From NCBI RefSeq assembly GCF_003595525.1, contig NZ_CP022680.1:1886001-1950000 (forward strand): a stretch of 64,000 bases of DNA. Reading direction: 5' to 3'. The position numbers were made by a program, and so were the translations under genes. The notes under the pieces were generated by a model that saw nothing but the letters and a program-made list of their open reading frames with translations, ran no database searches and was not told where the DNA came from. Within the stretch, counting starts at the first letter, position 1. Every line of letters starts with the position of its first letter. Below are positions 1-8,194 of this stretch, piece by piece. The DNA comes from Streptococcus respiraculi (lineage in GTDB: Bacteria; Bacillota; Bacilli; Lactobacillales; Streptococcaceae).

Positions 1-343
1 TGTTTAATTCGTTATTGTAGTGAATGTCCCCAAAAGACCCAGCAATGACGACCTTAAAGCCATAATCAGCTAGAGCCCAAGCAGCATGCTCCCGAGACGA
101 GCCTGCTCCGAAATTGTCACCTGTCACTAAAATGGTGGCTTTACGGTACTCGTCCCTGTTAAAAACAAAATCAGGATTTTCTGTATAAGCATGGTCCAGA
201 TAACGCCAAGCATACATGAGATACTTGCCAAAGCCTTTCTTGTCAATCAGCTTCAAAAACTGCTTGGGTAAAATCTGGTCAGTATCAATATTGTCATTCA
301 TGAGAGGAACTGTTGTCCCTGTATAAATGGTGATTTTTTCCAT
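1..343 (-). CDS. leuD: 3-isopropylmalate dehydratase small subunit, LeuD (partial, 3' end outside window)
   Basis: The minus-strand reading frame starts at the ATG at 343 with [14 protein letters not shown] and continues past [28 protein letters not shown] and [17 protein letters not shown], all hallmarks of the swivel domain of the small subunit of isopropylmalate isomerase. It pairs with LeuC to isomerise 2- to 3-isopropylmalate in leucine synthesis. The stop codon of leuC lies 2 bases upstream, and a GGAGG ribosome binding site sits about 11 bases before the ATG. Only the first 114 or so codons are in the window, so integrity of the rest cannot be judged. Confidence 0.95.
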   Translation of the reverse strand, partial: MEKITIYTGTTVPLMNDNIDTDQILPKQFLKLIDKKGFGKYLMYAWRYLDHAYTENPDFVFNRDEYRKATILVTGDNFGAGSSREHAAWALADYGFKVVIAGSFGDIHYNNELN

Positions 344-345
344 AT

Positions 346-1728
346 TTATCCTACCTCCACCAATTTTCTCACATCGACAAAGCGTCCAGCGATGGCAGCG
401 GCCGCTGCCATGGCAGGGCTACACAAGTGGGTCTTTGCTCCAAATCCTTGACGGTCCTCAAAATTGCGATTGCTAGTTGAAGCACAATGGACACCGTCTG
501 GCACCTTGTCTGGATTCATACCGAGACACATGGAACACCCCGGATCCCGCCATTCAAAGCCTGCTTCAAGAAAAATCTTGTCTAAACCCATTTTTTCGGC
601 TGCTCGCTTGACAGGTCTGCTTCCCGGCACGACAATAGCGGTCAGATTTGGAGCAATTTTTTTGCCCTTAACAAACTTGGCCGCAAGTGCTAAATCGCTC
701 AGGCGGGCATTTGTACAAGAACCGATAAAGATATACCCCAGCTCAATCTCCTCAATTTTCTGTCCTGGCCTAGTCCCCATGTACTGATAGGCCCGCTCAT
801 CGTTGATATCTTTGATATCTGGAAAGGCTTCATCAACAGCAACTCCCATAGACGGATTGGTTCCCCAGGTCACCATAGGTGCTAGATTTGACACATCCAT
901 GCGAATGACCTTATCATAGACCGCATCCTCATCTGAGACCAAGGTTTGCCAATCTGCAATCGCAGCTTCTATGTCACGAGGAGCATTCGCAGTTTCTCGT
1001 ACATAGTCATAGGTCGTCTGGTCAGGATTCATCATGCCGATTTTTGAGCCAAATTCAATGGACATATTGCAAATGGTCATGCGTTCTTCCATACTGAGGC
1101 GCTCTACCGCACCCCCACGGTATTCCACCGCATACCCTACTCCCAAGCCAACTCCGTGCTTAGCAATCAGGGCTAGGATAAAATCTTTGGCATAGACTCC
1201 TTTTGGAGCTTGTCCAACAAATTCCACCAAGAGTTTCTTGGGCTTAACCTGCCAAATGGTTTGGGTGGCAAAGACATGTTCGACCTCGCTCGTACCAATA
1301 CCAAAGGCTAAGGCACCAAAAGCCCCATGCGTTGCTGTATGGCTATCTCCACAGACGATAAATTTTCCCGGCTGTGTGCGACCTGTTTCTGGCCCAATCA
1401 TGTGGACAATGCCTTGGAGTTCTGAGCCATGGTCGGCACAGTCAATGCCAAACTCGGCCACGTTTTCTGCTAATTTATCCATTTGCGCCTTTGAAATCAC
1501 ATCTCTGATATCATAGATATTGACGGTTGGCACATTGTGGTCAAAGGTGCCATAGGTCAAATCAGGTCTTCTCAGGCGTCTACCTGCCTCACGCAAGCCT
1601 TGAAAGGCCTGAGGACTGGTCACCTCATGGATATAATGTTGATCCACATACATGAGCTGGGGTTGCCCTTCATTACCTGTAATGACATGGCGCTCCCAGA
1701 CCTTATCTAAAATTGATTTTCCAGCCAT
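346..1728 (-). CDS. leuC: 3-isopropylmalate dehydratase large subunit, LeuC
   Basis: This is the aconitase-family large subunit that isomerises 2-isopropylmalate to 3-isopropylmalate. The protein is 460 residues from [14 protein letters not shown], a normal length. It shows the substrate and cluster regions [27 protein letters not shown] and [13 protein letters not shown], whose cysteines bind the 4Fe-4S cluster. A longer in-frame start exists 30 bases upstream. I chose the ATG at 1728 because GGAGG lies just before it, embedded in the last codons of the preceding DUF1294 gene, and because MAGKS is the usual start. It sits fourth in the leuA-leuB-DUF1294-leuC-leuD operon and is coupled to leuD by a 2-base gap. 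Confidence 0.97.
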   Translation of the reverse strand: MAGKSILDKVWERHVITGNEGQPQLMYVDQHYIHEVTSPQAFQGLREAGRRLRRPDLTYGTFDHNVPTVNIYDIRDVISKAQMDKLAENVAEFGIDCADHGSELQGIVHMIGPETGRTQPGKFIVCGDSHTATHGAFGALAFGIGTSEVEHVFATQTIWQVKPKKLLVEFVGQAPKGVYAKDFILALIAKHGVGLGVGYAVEYRGGAVERLSMEERMTICNMSIEFGSKIGMMNPDQTTYDYVRETANAPRDIEAAIADWQTLVSDEDAVYDKVIRMDVSNLAPMVTWGTNPSMGVAVDEAFPDIKDINDERAYQYMGTRPGQKIEEIELGYIFIGSCTNARLSDLALAAKFVKGKKIAPNLTAIVVPGSRPVKRAAEKMGLDKIFLEAGFEWRDPGCSMCLGMNPDKVPDGVHCASTSNRNFEDRQGFGAKTHLCSPAMAAAAAIAGRFVDVRKLVEVG

Positions 1729-1729
1729 G

Positions 1730-1999
1730 CTACCTCCAAATCCAATACATAATAGCAACGTCTAGGATGAGCCCAAGCAGCCAAGCTACTTGAAAGTACC
1801 ATTTTTTCGTCTTATGGTGAAAACGAGTTCCACCAGCCCATGCTCCAAGACCTCCTCCAAAAATGCTCATTGCTAGTAAAGTCTTTTCTGGAATGCGATA
1901 GACCTGTTTCCTCGCTTTTCCCTTATCCAACCCATAAGTCAAAAAGACAATTAAATTCCAGACCACGAGGGTCATACTCACCATTTGTTTGATTGTCAT
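1730..1999 (-). CDS. DUF1294 family small membrane protein inside the leu operon
   Basis: An 89-residue protein with three hydrophobic segments (about residues 4-22, 40-56 and 68-87) and the DUF1294 pattern [40 protein letters not shown]. Its function is unknown. The start overlaps the leuB stop (ATGA), and its own stop is one base before the leuC start, with the leuC ribosome binding site inside its 3' end. It is therefore translationally locked into the leucine operon. From memory, this gene also lies between leuB and leuC in other streptococci, so the linkage looks stable rather than accidental. A role in leucine synthesis is not shown. Confidence 0.9.
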   Translation of the reverse strand: MTIKQMVSMTLVVWNLIVFLTYGLDKGKARKQVYRIPEKTLLAMSIFGGGLGAWAGGTRFHHKTKKWYFQVAWLLGLILDVAIMYWIWR

Positions 2000-3030
2000 A
2001 AGTACCTGATAATCGCATCTACCGCTTCCTGGGTAGAGGCATTTCCTCCTAAATCTCTCGTCAAAATACCTTGTGTAAAACTGGCTGCAACAGCATCTTC
2101 TATTTGTCTTGCGACAGCTAGTTCACCAAAGGTCTCCCGCAACATCATCGCCACCGATAAAATCATGCTGACGGGATTGGCAATTCCTTGCCCTGCAATA
2201 TCAGGAGCAGACCCATGAATTGGCTCATAAAGACTCGCTCCTGTTCCGTGACTGGCAGACGGCATAACTCCCAGCGTGCCTGATAAGACACTGGCCTCGT
2301 CTGACAAAATATCGCCGAATAGGTTTTCTGTTACCAACACGTCGAATCTAGCAGGATTAGTAATCATAATCATGGCTGCGCTATCGACCAATTGATGCTC
2401 CAAGGTCACATCAGGATAGTCTTGGGCAATACGATCCGCTACTTTTCGCCACAATTTTGAAGTAGCAAGGACATTTTGCTTGTCAATACTGGTCACTTTT
2501 TTCTTGCGCGTCCGAGCTAGTTCAAAGGCCTTGCGCAAAATCCGCTCGATTTCAAAAGTCTGATATTCGTTGACATCACGCGCGACCTCTTCTTCTAACT
2601 CATGCTCTCCGAAATAGATCCCCCCTGTCAGCTCACGTACCACCACAAAATCCACATCGGCAATTCGCTCCTCTTTTAAAGGCGAGAGATGCTTCAAAGC
2701 AGGGAAAATGGTAACAGGACGAATATTGGCATAGAGTCCTAGTTCCTTACGAAGTAAGAGCAGACCTTCTTCTGGTCGGACAGGAGCGCCATCGTACTGA
2801 GGACTGCCAATCGCAGCCAGCAAGACCGCATCGGCTTTTTGACAAGCCTCCAGAGTATCGGGAGGAAGCGGGTGTCCCTTGGAATCAATTCCTGCACCAC
2901 CAAAGACTTTTTCGACCACTTCAACCTCAAAGGAAAGGCTTGTCTTGACTGCTTCTAAAACTGCTAAACCTGCCGCCATAATTTCAGGACCAATGCCATC
3001 TCCAGCAAGGGCAACGATTGTTTGTTTCAT
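1996..3030 (-). CDS. leuB: 3-isopropylmalate dehydrogenase, LeuB
   Basis: This enzyme performs the NAD-dependent oxidative decarboxylation of 3-isopropylmalate, the third step of leucine synthesis. The protein has 344 residues, the usual length. Visible motifs are the N-terminal GDGIGPEIM, the substrate loop RPEEGLLLLRKELGLYANIRP with its arginines, the catalytic Tyr/Lys region VRELTGGIYFGEH, and the metal/NAD segment NLFGDILSDEASVLSGTLGVMPSAS. The ATG follows AAGGAGGAG. It starts about 10 bases after leuA, and its stop overlaps the start of the DUF1294 gene. Confidence 0.97.
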   Translation of the reverse strand: MKQTIVALAGDGIGPEIMAAGLAVLEAVKTSLSFEVEVVEKVFGGAGIDSKGHPLPPDTLEACQKADAVLLAAIGSPQYDGAPVRPEEGLLLLRKELGLYANIRPVTIFPALKHLSPLKEERIADVDFVVVRELTGGIYFGEHELEEEVARDVNEYQTFEIERILRKAFELARTRKKKVTSIDKQNVLATSKLWRKVADRIAQDYPDVTLEHQLVDSAAMIMITNPARFDVLVTENLFGDILSDEASVLSGTLGVMPSASHGTGASLYEPIHGSAPDIAGQGIANPVSMILSVAMMLRETFGELAVARQIEDAVAASFTQGILTRDLGGNASTQEAVDAIIRYL

Positions 3031-3040
3031 AGGCTCCTCC

Positions 3041-4600
3041 TTAATAGTCCATCATATCACGATAGGATACCGTATGCCCAATCGTTCCTTCATTTTCTTT
3101 TTGGACAAAGATATTGGCATGGATATAGGCAATGGCGCTAGCTTTCAAGACATCGAAATCGAGACCAGACGCATTGAAAATCGTCTCTGTCGCTTGATTT
3201 TCAACCGTCACAAGTACCCGCGCTTGCGAGTCAATACCGTCTGTCACCGCCTCAATATTGTAAGACAAGAGCTTGGCTTCTTGATGGAAAAATTCATCAA
3301 TGGCATTAAAAATCGCCTCAACACTACCCTTACCAGTTGCCTGACATTCTACCTGCTCACCTTGGACATTGACCAAGCGAACCATAGCCACCATGTGCTC
3401 ACCGTCGACTGCAAGGGTCAAGTCCTCAAAGTGGAAACCTTCTGGATTTTCCACAGTAACACCTGCAATCAAGGCCCGAATATCAGCGTCTGTGATTTCT
3501 TGTTTCTTATCTGCCAAGGCCTTGAACTTGCTGAAGAGTTCCGTGATTTCCACATCGTCAAATTCCAGTGCTAATTCCTTCAATTTCTCCACAAAGGCAT
3601 GGCGACCAGACAATTTTCCTAGCGGTAAACTGTTGCTCTTGACACCGACTAATTCTGGCGTAATGATTTCATAGGTAAGAGGATTTTTAAGTACGCCGTC
3701 TTGGTGAATACCTGATTCGTGCGAGAAGGCGTTACCACCCACCACAGCCTTGTTCTTCGGAATGGTAATACCAGAAAAACGTGACACCATTTCAGAGGTG
3801 TTCATCGTTTCGTTGAGGACAATATCGGTCTTAACCTGATAATAGTCCGCACGAATATTGAGTGCAACGGCAACTTCTTCCAAAGCCGCATTTCCTGCTC
3901 GCTCACCGATGCCGTTAATCGTGCCTTCCACGCGCCCTGCCCCATTTTTAATAGCTGAAAGACTGTTTGCCACTGCCATACCAAGGTCATCGTGACAATG
4001 AGGACTAAAGATAATCTCATGATCTGACGTGACATGCTCAATTAGATACTGAAAGATCTGCCCGTATTCCTCAGGCGTAGTGAAGCCGACCGTATCAGGG
4101 ATATTGATGTAGGTCGCACCCGCATCCACTGCCGTTTGCACAACTTCTAGGAGAAAATCAAGCTCTGTCCGCGTGCCGTCTTCAGGTGAAAACTCGACCA
4201 CCTCGAATTTTGAACGAGCATAGCTGACATATTCTCTGATGTTAGTAAGAATTTCTTCCTTGGTCTTTTTCAGCTTAAACTCACGGTGAATAGGACTGGT
4301 TGCGATAAAGACATGGATTTGCGGATACTTAGCATCTTTTAGAGCCTCATAGCAAGCATCGATGTCTGATTTAACCAAACGAGCAAGACCTGTAACAGCA
4401 GTTGTTTTCATCGCTTTTGCGATTTCGTTAACTGCGGTAAAGGAATCAGGGCTAGCTGCAGGAAAACCTGCTTCAATAGCTGAAATCCCCCATTTTTCTA
4501 ACTGCTTAGCAATGGCAATCTTTTCCTTAATCGAAAAATTCACTCCTGGTGTCTGCTCGCCATCACGAAGACTAGTATCAAGAAATTCAATTGTACGCAT
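3041..4600 (-). CDS. leuA: 2-isopropylmalate synthase, LeuA
   Basis: Condenses acetyl-CoA and 2-ketoisovalerate, the committed step of leucine synthesis. The 519-residue protein begins [18 protein letters not shown], the DRE-TIM metallolyase signature. The metal-binding HCHDDLGMA and the [18 protein letters not shown] segment follow in the TIM barrel (about residues 1-270). The C-terminal third (about 380-519) matches the regulatory dimerisation domain that binds leucine in feedback-sensitive synthases. The start follows GAGGAG. It is the first structural gene of the operon, preceded by a leader peptide and attenuator, so both transcription attenuation and feedback inhibition are likely. Confidence 0.97.
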   Translation of the reverse strand: MRTIEFLDTSLRDGEQTPGVNFSIKEKIAIAKQLEKWGISAIEAGFPAASPDSFTAVNEIAKAMKTTAVTGLARLVKSDIDACYEALKDAKYPQIHVFIATSPIHREFKLKKTKEEILTNIREYVSYARSKFEVVEFSPEDGTRTELDFLLEVVQTAVDAGATYINIPDTVGFTTPEEYGQIFQYLIEHVTSDHEIIFSPHCHDDLGMAVANSLSAIKNGAGRVEGTINGIGERAGNAALEEVAVALNIRADYYQVKTDIVLNETMNTSEMVSRFSGITIPKNKAVVGGNAFSHESGIHQDGVLKNPLTYEIITPELVGVKSNSLPLGKLSGRHAFVEKLKELALEFDDVEITELFSKFKALADKKQEITDADIRALIAGVTVENPEGFHFEDLTLAVDGEHMVAMVRLVNVQGEQVECQATGKGSVEAIFNAIDEFFHQEAKLLSYNIEAVTDGIDSQARVLVTVENQATETIFNASGLDFDVLKASAIAYIHANIFVQKENEGTIGHTVSYRDMMDY

Positions 4601-4625
4601 AATCTACTCCTCTTTCTTCATAAAT

Positions 4626-4701
4626 AAAAACATCTCACTTGGCCAAGCGAGATGTTTGCCCGCTTGGTAAGCCAAACAGGACTAATGCTGGTATGCACTA
4701 G
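4626..4701 (-). promoter_or_regulatory. leu operon attenuator: terminator, antiterminator and stop-codon hairpin
   Basis: Read on the minus strand, three exclusive or consecutive hairpins lie between the leader peptide and leuA. The first pairs 4695-4701 with 4682-4688 and overlaps the leader stop codon. The antiterminator pairs CCAAGCG at 4661-4667 with CGCTTGG at 4643-4649. The terminator pairs 4643-4654 with 4631-4642 (12 bp with one G-U type pair) and is followed by TTTTTATTT. The terminator and antiterminator share bases 4643-4649, so only one can form. This is the geometry of classical translation-coupled attenuation. I infer that ribosome stalling on the leader leucine codons favours the antiterminator. 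Confidence 0.85.
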
Positions 4702-4745
4702 CCCCCTCGTCGCAACAATAGGTTCATAGACGAAACGAGTTTCAT
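4698..4745 (-). CDS. leuL: leucine operon leader peptide (15 residues)
   Basis: The open frame MKLVSSMNLLLRRGG, 15 codons then TAG, is preceded by AAGGAGAACGTCAA, a good ribosome binding site, and lies about 30 bases downstream of a strong promoter. It holds a run of three leucine codons (CTA, TTG, TTG) just before two CGA arginine codons, and one more leucine codon (CTC) near the start. The stop codon is inside the first attenuator hairpin. Its product is probably not functional in itself. Its translation would sense charged leucyl-tRNA. No T-box specifier or T-box sequence was seen in the leader, which supports peptide-based attenuation. Confidence 0.82.
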   Translation of the reverse strand: MKLVSSMNLLLRRGG

Positions 4746-4775
4746 TTGACGTTCTCCTTGTAGATGAATGATACT

Positions 4776-4804
4776 ATCATACCATTTTTCGACAGTTATT
4801 GCAA
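4776..4804 (-). promoter_or_regulatory. leu operon promoter
   Basis: On the minus strand TTGCAA (4799-4804) and TATGAT (4776-4781) are separated by exactly 17 bases, a near-consensus sigma-A promoter. It lies about 30 bases upstream of the leader peptide ATG. Confidence 0.85.
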
Positions 4805-4823
4805 CAATTTTCTGTATTGTTCC

Positions 4824-4838
4824 AATTATCTGATAATT
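4824..4838 (-). promoter_or_regulatory. CodY-like box upstream of leu promoter
   Basis: The 15-mer AATTATCAGATAATT matches the CodY consensus AATTTTCWGAAAATT at 13 positions and is itself palindromic. It is 20 bases upstream of the -35 element. CodY commonly represses branched-chain amino acid genes in Gram-positive bacteria when isoleucine, leucine and valine are plentiful. Binding here is inferred from sequence and context. Confidence 0.7.
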
Positions 4839-4842
4839 TATT

Positions 4843-4873
4843 AAAAATAAAGAAGCGAAAACTCCGCCTCTTT
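4843..4873 (-). terminator. intrinsic terminator after udk
   Basis: On the minus strand AAAGAGGCG pairs with CGCTTCTTT (4865-4873 with 4849-4857, one G-U pair) and is followed by ATTTTT. It lies just after the udk stop and immediately upstream of the CodY-like box, separating udk from the leucine operon. Confidence 0.75.
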
Positions 4874-4887
4874 TGTCCTGCTCTTTC

Positions 4888-5517
4888 CTAACCACGGCTG
4901 CGCAGGATACTGTCCACCTTGGTGTTGATTAGATCGATTGCGACGACATTAGACACTCCTTCTGGAATCACAATGTCAGCATAGCGCTTGGTTGGCTCGA
5001 TAAACTGATGATACATGGGTTTTACCACACCTAGGTACTGCTCAATCACGCTATCTAGGCTACGCCCCCGCTCTTCCATATCCCGCTTAATCCGACGGAT
5101 AATCCGCACATCATCATCGGTATCTACAAAAATCTTAATGTCCATTAAATCACGCAGGCGTTTATCTTCTAGGACAAGAATGCCCTCTACGATAAAGACG
5201 TCCTGCGGTTCTTGATGGTAGGTCTTGTCTGATCGAGTATGCTGGGTATAGTCATAAATCGGGATATCGACTCCACGACCTGCCAACAATTCACTGAGAT
5301 GATAAATCATCAAATCTGTATCAAAGGCTAGGGGGTGGTCATAGTTGGTCAAAATCCGCTCTTCAAAAGTCAAATGCGATTGATTTTTGTAGTAGGAATC
5401 GTGTTCAATCATTGAAATGCGGGCATTGGGGAAATTATTCAAAATGGCGCGTGAAACACTGGTTTTTCCGCCTCCTGATCCACCAGTTACGCCAATAATA
5501 ATCGGTTTTTGTGCCAT
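4888..5517 (-). CDS. udk: uridine kinase
   Basis: Phosphorylates uridine and cytidine with ATP or GTP in pyrimidine salvage. The 209-residue protein has the Walker A loop [14 protein letters not shown] at residues 9-22, the DSYY motif after HD (about 41-44), YDHPLAFD, the arginine-rich lid segment [21 protein letters not shown], and a normal family length. It is a single gene with its own promoter (5545-5575) and terminator, on the same strand as the leu operon but separated from it. Confidence 0.96.
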   Translation of the reverse strand: MAQKPIIIGVTGGSGGGKTSVSRAILNNFPNARISMIEHDSYYKNQSHLTFEERILTNYDHPLAFDTDLMIYHLSELLAGRGVDIPIYDYTQHTRSDKTYHQEPQDVFIVEGILVLEDKRLRDLMDIKIFVDTDDDVRIIRRIKRDMEERGRSLDSVIEQYLGVVKPMYHQFIEPTKRYADIVIPEGVSNVVAIDLINTKVDSILRSRG

Positions 5518-5544
5518 GGGTCACTCCTCATTTGTATTCAACCT

Positions 5545-5575
5545 ATTGTACCATAAAATGAGCTTCCCGTGTCAA
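5545..5575 (-). promoter_or_regulatory. udk promoter
   Basis: On the minus strand TTGACA (5570-5575) is followed after 19 bases by TACAAT with an upstream TGG, giving an extended -10 TGGTACAAT. The long spacing is compensated by the extended -10. The ATG is about 28 bases downstream. Confidence 0.65.
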
Positions 5576-5612
5576 ACAATTTCTACGTCCAACATTCTCT
5601 CTTCATTCATGG

Positions 5613-5741
5613 TATAATAGTCTTATCAATGAATTGTATTTCAACAAAGTGAGTTCACGATGAGGCTGGGCAAAAAGTACCCAACCTCCTTAGTATGATA
5701 GTTTAAACAGCTTAACGCATACAGAAAAGAAAGGAAATCGT
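5613..5741 (+). promoter_or_regulatory. promoter and hairpin-bearing 5' leader of the oxidoreductase/helicase operon
   Basis: An extended -10 TGGTATAAT is at 5610-5618. Downstream, inside the untranslated leader, GAGGCTGGG (5662-5670) pairs with CCCAACCTC (5680-5688), a 9-bp stem with one wobble. No T-tract follows, so it is not a clear terminator. From memory, similar GAGGCTGGG hairpins are dispersed in streptococcal intergenic regions. A ribosome binding site AAAGGAAA precedes the ATG at 5742. Confidence 0.6.
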
Positions 5742-6743
5742 ATGTTACAACTAGGCATTATTGGAACAGGAGCAATTGCACATCATTTTATCGCAGCAGC
5801 TCATGAAACAAAAAAATACCAACTCTCAGCCATCTATTCACGGACCATGGAAAGTGCACACGCATTTGCAGACCGCTATGACACAGATATTCAGCTTTAC
5901 ACAGATATGGAGGAATTTCTAACTAGCCCTATTGATATTCTTTATATCGCAAGTCCTAACTCTCTCCACTATGGGCAAGCCAAAGCTGCACTTCTAGCAG
6001 GAAAACACGTCATCATCGAAAAACCAGCAGTCACACGACCAGAAGAATGGGCTGATTTGGTGGCAATTTCCAAAGAAAAGCAAGTCTTTGTTTTTGAAGC
6101 CGCTCGCAATTACCACGAACAAGCTTTTACTACGATTTCTGATTTTTTAGCGGACAAGGATGTTTGGGGTGCGCATTTTAGCTATGCCAAGTACTCGTCA
6201 AAAATGCCTGACCTTCTCGCTGGAAAAACGCCAAATGTCTTCTCAAGTCAATTTGCAGGTGGTGCCCTCATGGACTTAGGGATTTATCCAGTTTATGCTA
6301 GTATCCGTCTCTTTGGTGCCCCTATTTCTTCTCACTATACAGCTCAACAATTACCAAATACGGTTGATTTAAATGGTTCTGGACAGCTCATTTATCCAAA
6401 CTTTCAAGTAACCATTCAGACAGGAAAAAATACCAATAGTTCACTTCCTGCTGAAATTTATACCAATCAAGGTACGCTCGTCTTAGACACGATTGAACAT
6501 ATCAACTCTGCTATTTTCCATCCACTAGAAGGTGAGCCCGAAACACTTGCCATCACGCAAGCCCCACACACTATGCTAGAAGAGACAAGACAGTTCGCAG
6601 ACATGATTAAGCAGCCTCAACCCGAGCTCTATGAAAATTGGCTAGCAGCTGCGCAGGCAGTCCACAACACGCTTTACCACATGCGGCAGACTGCCCATAT
6701 CCATTTTGAAGGAGATATGAATGAAAACGACACTTCCCGCTAG
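5742..6743 (+). CDS. Gfo/Idh/MocA family NAD(P)-dependent oxidoreductase
   Basis: A cytoplasmic 333-residue protein with an N-terminal Rossmann fold (GIIGTGAIAHHFIAAAHE, residues 5-22), the PNSLHYGQAKAAL segment and the family EKP motif in HVIIEKPAV. A C-terminal alpha/beta domain with GGALMDLGIYPVY follows. The family oxidises or reduces sugars and related compounds, but the substrate cannot be read from the sequence. It is co-transcribed with the helicase gene that starts inside its last codons (a 23-base overlap). The start follows AAGGAAAT. Confidence 0.9.
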   Translation: MLQLGIIGTGAIAHHFIAAAHETKKYQLSAIYSRTMESAHAFADRYDTDIQLYTDMEEFLTSPIDILYIASPNSLHYGQAKAALLAGKHVIIEKPAVTRPEEWADLVAISKEKQVFVFEAARNYHEQAFTTISDFLADKDVWGAHFSYAKYSSKMPDLLAGKTPNVFSSQFAGGALMDLGIYPVYASIRLFGAPISSHYTAQQLPNTVDLNGSGQLIYPNFQVTIQTGKNTNSSLPAEIYTNQGTLVLDTIEHINSAIFHPLEGEPETLAITQAPHTMLEETRQFADMIKQPQPELYENWLAAAQAVHNTLYHMRQTAHIHFEGDMNENDTSR

Positions 6744-7803
6744 TTGGCAAGACCAGCTAGACCAGGCTGGTTTTACCAGCTTTACCCCTATTCAAGAACA
6801 GCTATTTGAGCCGATTCGTGCAGGAGAAACCATCCTTGGTATCAGCCCGACAGGGACCGGAAAGACCCTAGCCTACCTACTGCCGACCCTATTGACTATT
6901 CAACCTAAAAAGGCGCAGCAATTGCTGATTCTAGCACCAAATACTGAACTGGCTGGGCAAATCTTTGACGTCTGCAAGACCTGGGCGGAGCTCATCGGTC
7001 TTCAGGCGCAACTATTCCTCTCTGGCTCTAGCCAAAAACGGCAAATCGAACGCTTGAAAAAAGGGCCTGAAATCTTGATTGGTACACCAGGGCGGATTTT
7101 TGAGCTGATTAAACTCAAGAAAATCAAAATGATGAATGTCAATACGATTGTCCTCGATGAATTTGACCAATTGCTCAGCGATTCTCAATATCCTTTTGTG
7201 GATAAAATTTGTCGCTACGCTCCACGCAATCACCAGTTGATTTACATGAGCGCAACCAGTCAAGTTGATCCAGACAAGCTCGCTCCCAATACCCGCACGA
7301 TTGCCATTGATAATATGGAGTTGACCAATATCCAGCATTTCTACCTCGAAGTGGACAAACGAGAAAAAGTTGACCTACTTCGTAAACTTGCCCACGTTGA
7401 AGATTTTCGTGGTCTCGTATTTTTCAATTCGCTCTCTGACCTCGGAAGCGCCGAGGAAAAATTGCAATACCGTGGTATTGAAGCCATTTCTCTTGCCAGC
7501 GACGTCAATGTCAAATTCCGCAAGGTTATCTTGGAAAAATTTAAAGACCATGCCCTCACTCTTCTTCTTGCAACAGACTTGGTTGCGCGGGGGATTGATA
7601 TTGAACGTCTTGAATGCGTGGTCAACTACGAAGTTCCACGAGACAAGGAAACCTATACTCACCGCGCAGGACGGACTGGTCGCATGGGGCAGGACGGATT
7701 CGTCATCACCCTCATCAGCCACCCTGAAGAGCTCAAATCGCTGAAAAAATACGCCTCCGTCCGACCAATGTTTCTCAAAAACCAGATGTTATATGTCGAT
7801 TAG
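6721..7803 (+). CDS. DEAD-box family ATP-dependent RNA helicase
   Basis: A compact 360-residue superfamily 2 helicase with no C-terminal extension. Motifs in order are Q motif FTPIQEQLF, Walker A SPTGTGKT, Ia PNTELAGQ, Ib GTPGR, motif II DEFD, III SAT, IV VFFNSL, V ATDLVARGID and VI HRAGRTGRMG. Motif II reads DEFD rather than DEAD, but the catalytic Asp-Glu pair is kept. It probably acts in mRNA turnover or ribosome assembly, but which helicase it equals was not determined. The start ATG is preceded by AAGGAGAT inside the oxidoreductase gene. Confidence 0.93.
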   Translation: MKTTLPASWQDQLDQAGFTSFTPIQEQLFEPIRAGETILGISPTGTGKTLAYLLPTLLTIQPKKAQQLLILAPNTELAGQIFDVCKTWAELIGLQAQLFLSGSSQKRQIERLKKGPEILIGTPGRIFELIKLKKIKMMNVNTIVLDEFDQLLSDSQYPFVDKICRYAPRNHQLIYMSATSQVDPDKLAPNTRTIAIDNMELTNIQHFYLEVDKREKVDLLRKLAHVEDFRGLVFFNSLSDLGSAEEKLQYRGIEAISLASDVNVKFRKVILEKFKDHALTLLLATDLVARGIDIERLECVVNYEVPRDKETYTHRAGRTGRMGQDGFVITLISHPEELKSLKKYASVRPMFLKNQMLYVD

Positions 7804-7806
7804 ACA

Positions 7807-7840
7807 GTCATAACCACCCGTTTTCACGGGTGGTTATGAC
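7807..7840. terminator. strong hairpin terminator after the helicase gene
   Basis: A perfect 14-bp stem pairs GTCATAACCACCCG (7807-7820) with its complement (7827-7840) around a 6-base loop, starting 3 bases after the helicase stop. The trailing T-tract is weak (TTGTTG), so termination efficiency is uncertain. It marks the end of the conserved backbone before the mobile island. Confidence 0.7.
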
Positions 7841-7914
7841 TTGTTGTGGATAGGTAAAGAAAGAATGCTCAAATGTAATAATTGACATAAACTAATTTCT
7901 CCGTTCTAAATTAT

Positions 7915-8194
7915 GGCTTTTTGTCAACTGTAGTGGGTGACTTATAGCTACATACGAGAGGAGACGAATATGGTCTTCTCTTTTTCGATGTTCAAAGCGA
8001 GGTAGATGCGTTTTTTGAAATTGTCAAAGTTCCTGTAGCCAAAAGCATTGCGCTTGATGTCTTTGATGAGTTTGTTAGTGGCTTCTAGCTTGGCATTTGA
8101 ATAAGGAAGTTCGATGGCATTGGTGATAGATTCCTGATAGCGTCTGAAAGTGTTCAAAGCTACCTTGAAGGTGAAAAAGTAATAACTGATAAAG
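7915..8194 (-). mobile_element. ISL3-type insertion sequence remnant (transposase C-terminus and one end)
   Basis: It starts with an ISL3-type terminal repeat (GGCTTTTTGTCAACTG). The minus strand encodes the transposase C-terminus ELPYSNAKLEATNKLIKD to SSRM, nearly identical to the intact element at 28601. Compared with that element, it carries a 68-bp deletion between two AGGTG direct repeats (junction near 8172). It is cut at 8194 where a second ISL3-type element begins. The N-terminal half of the gene is gone. Confidence 0.85.

Noticed and set aside
5662..5688. Hairpin in the oxidoreductase leader as a terminator
   Set aside because: No T-tract follows and the gene is downstream on the same transcript.
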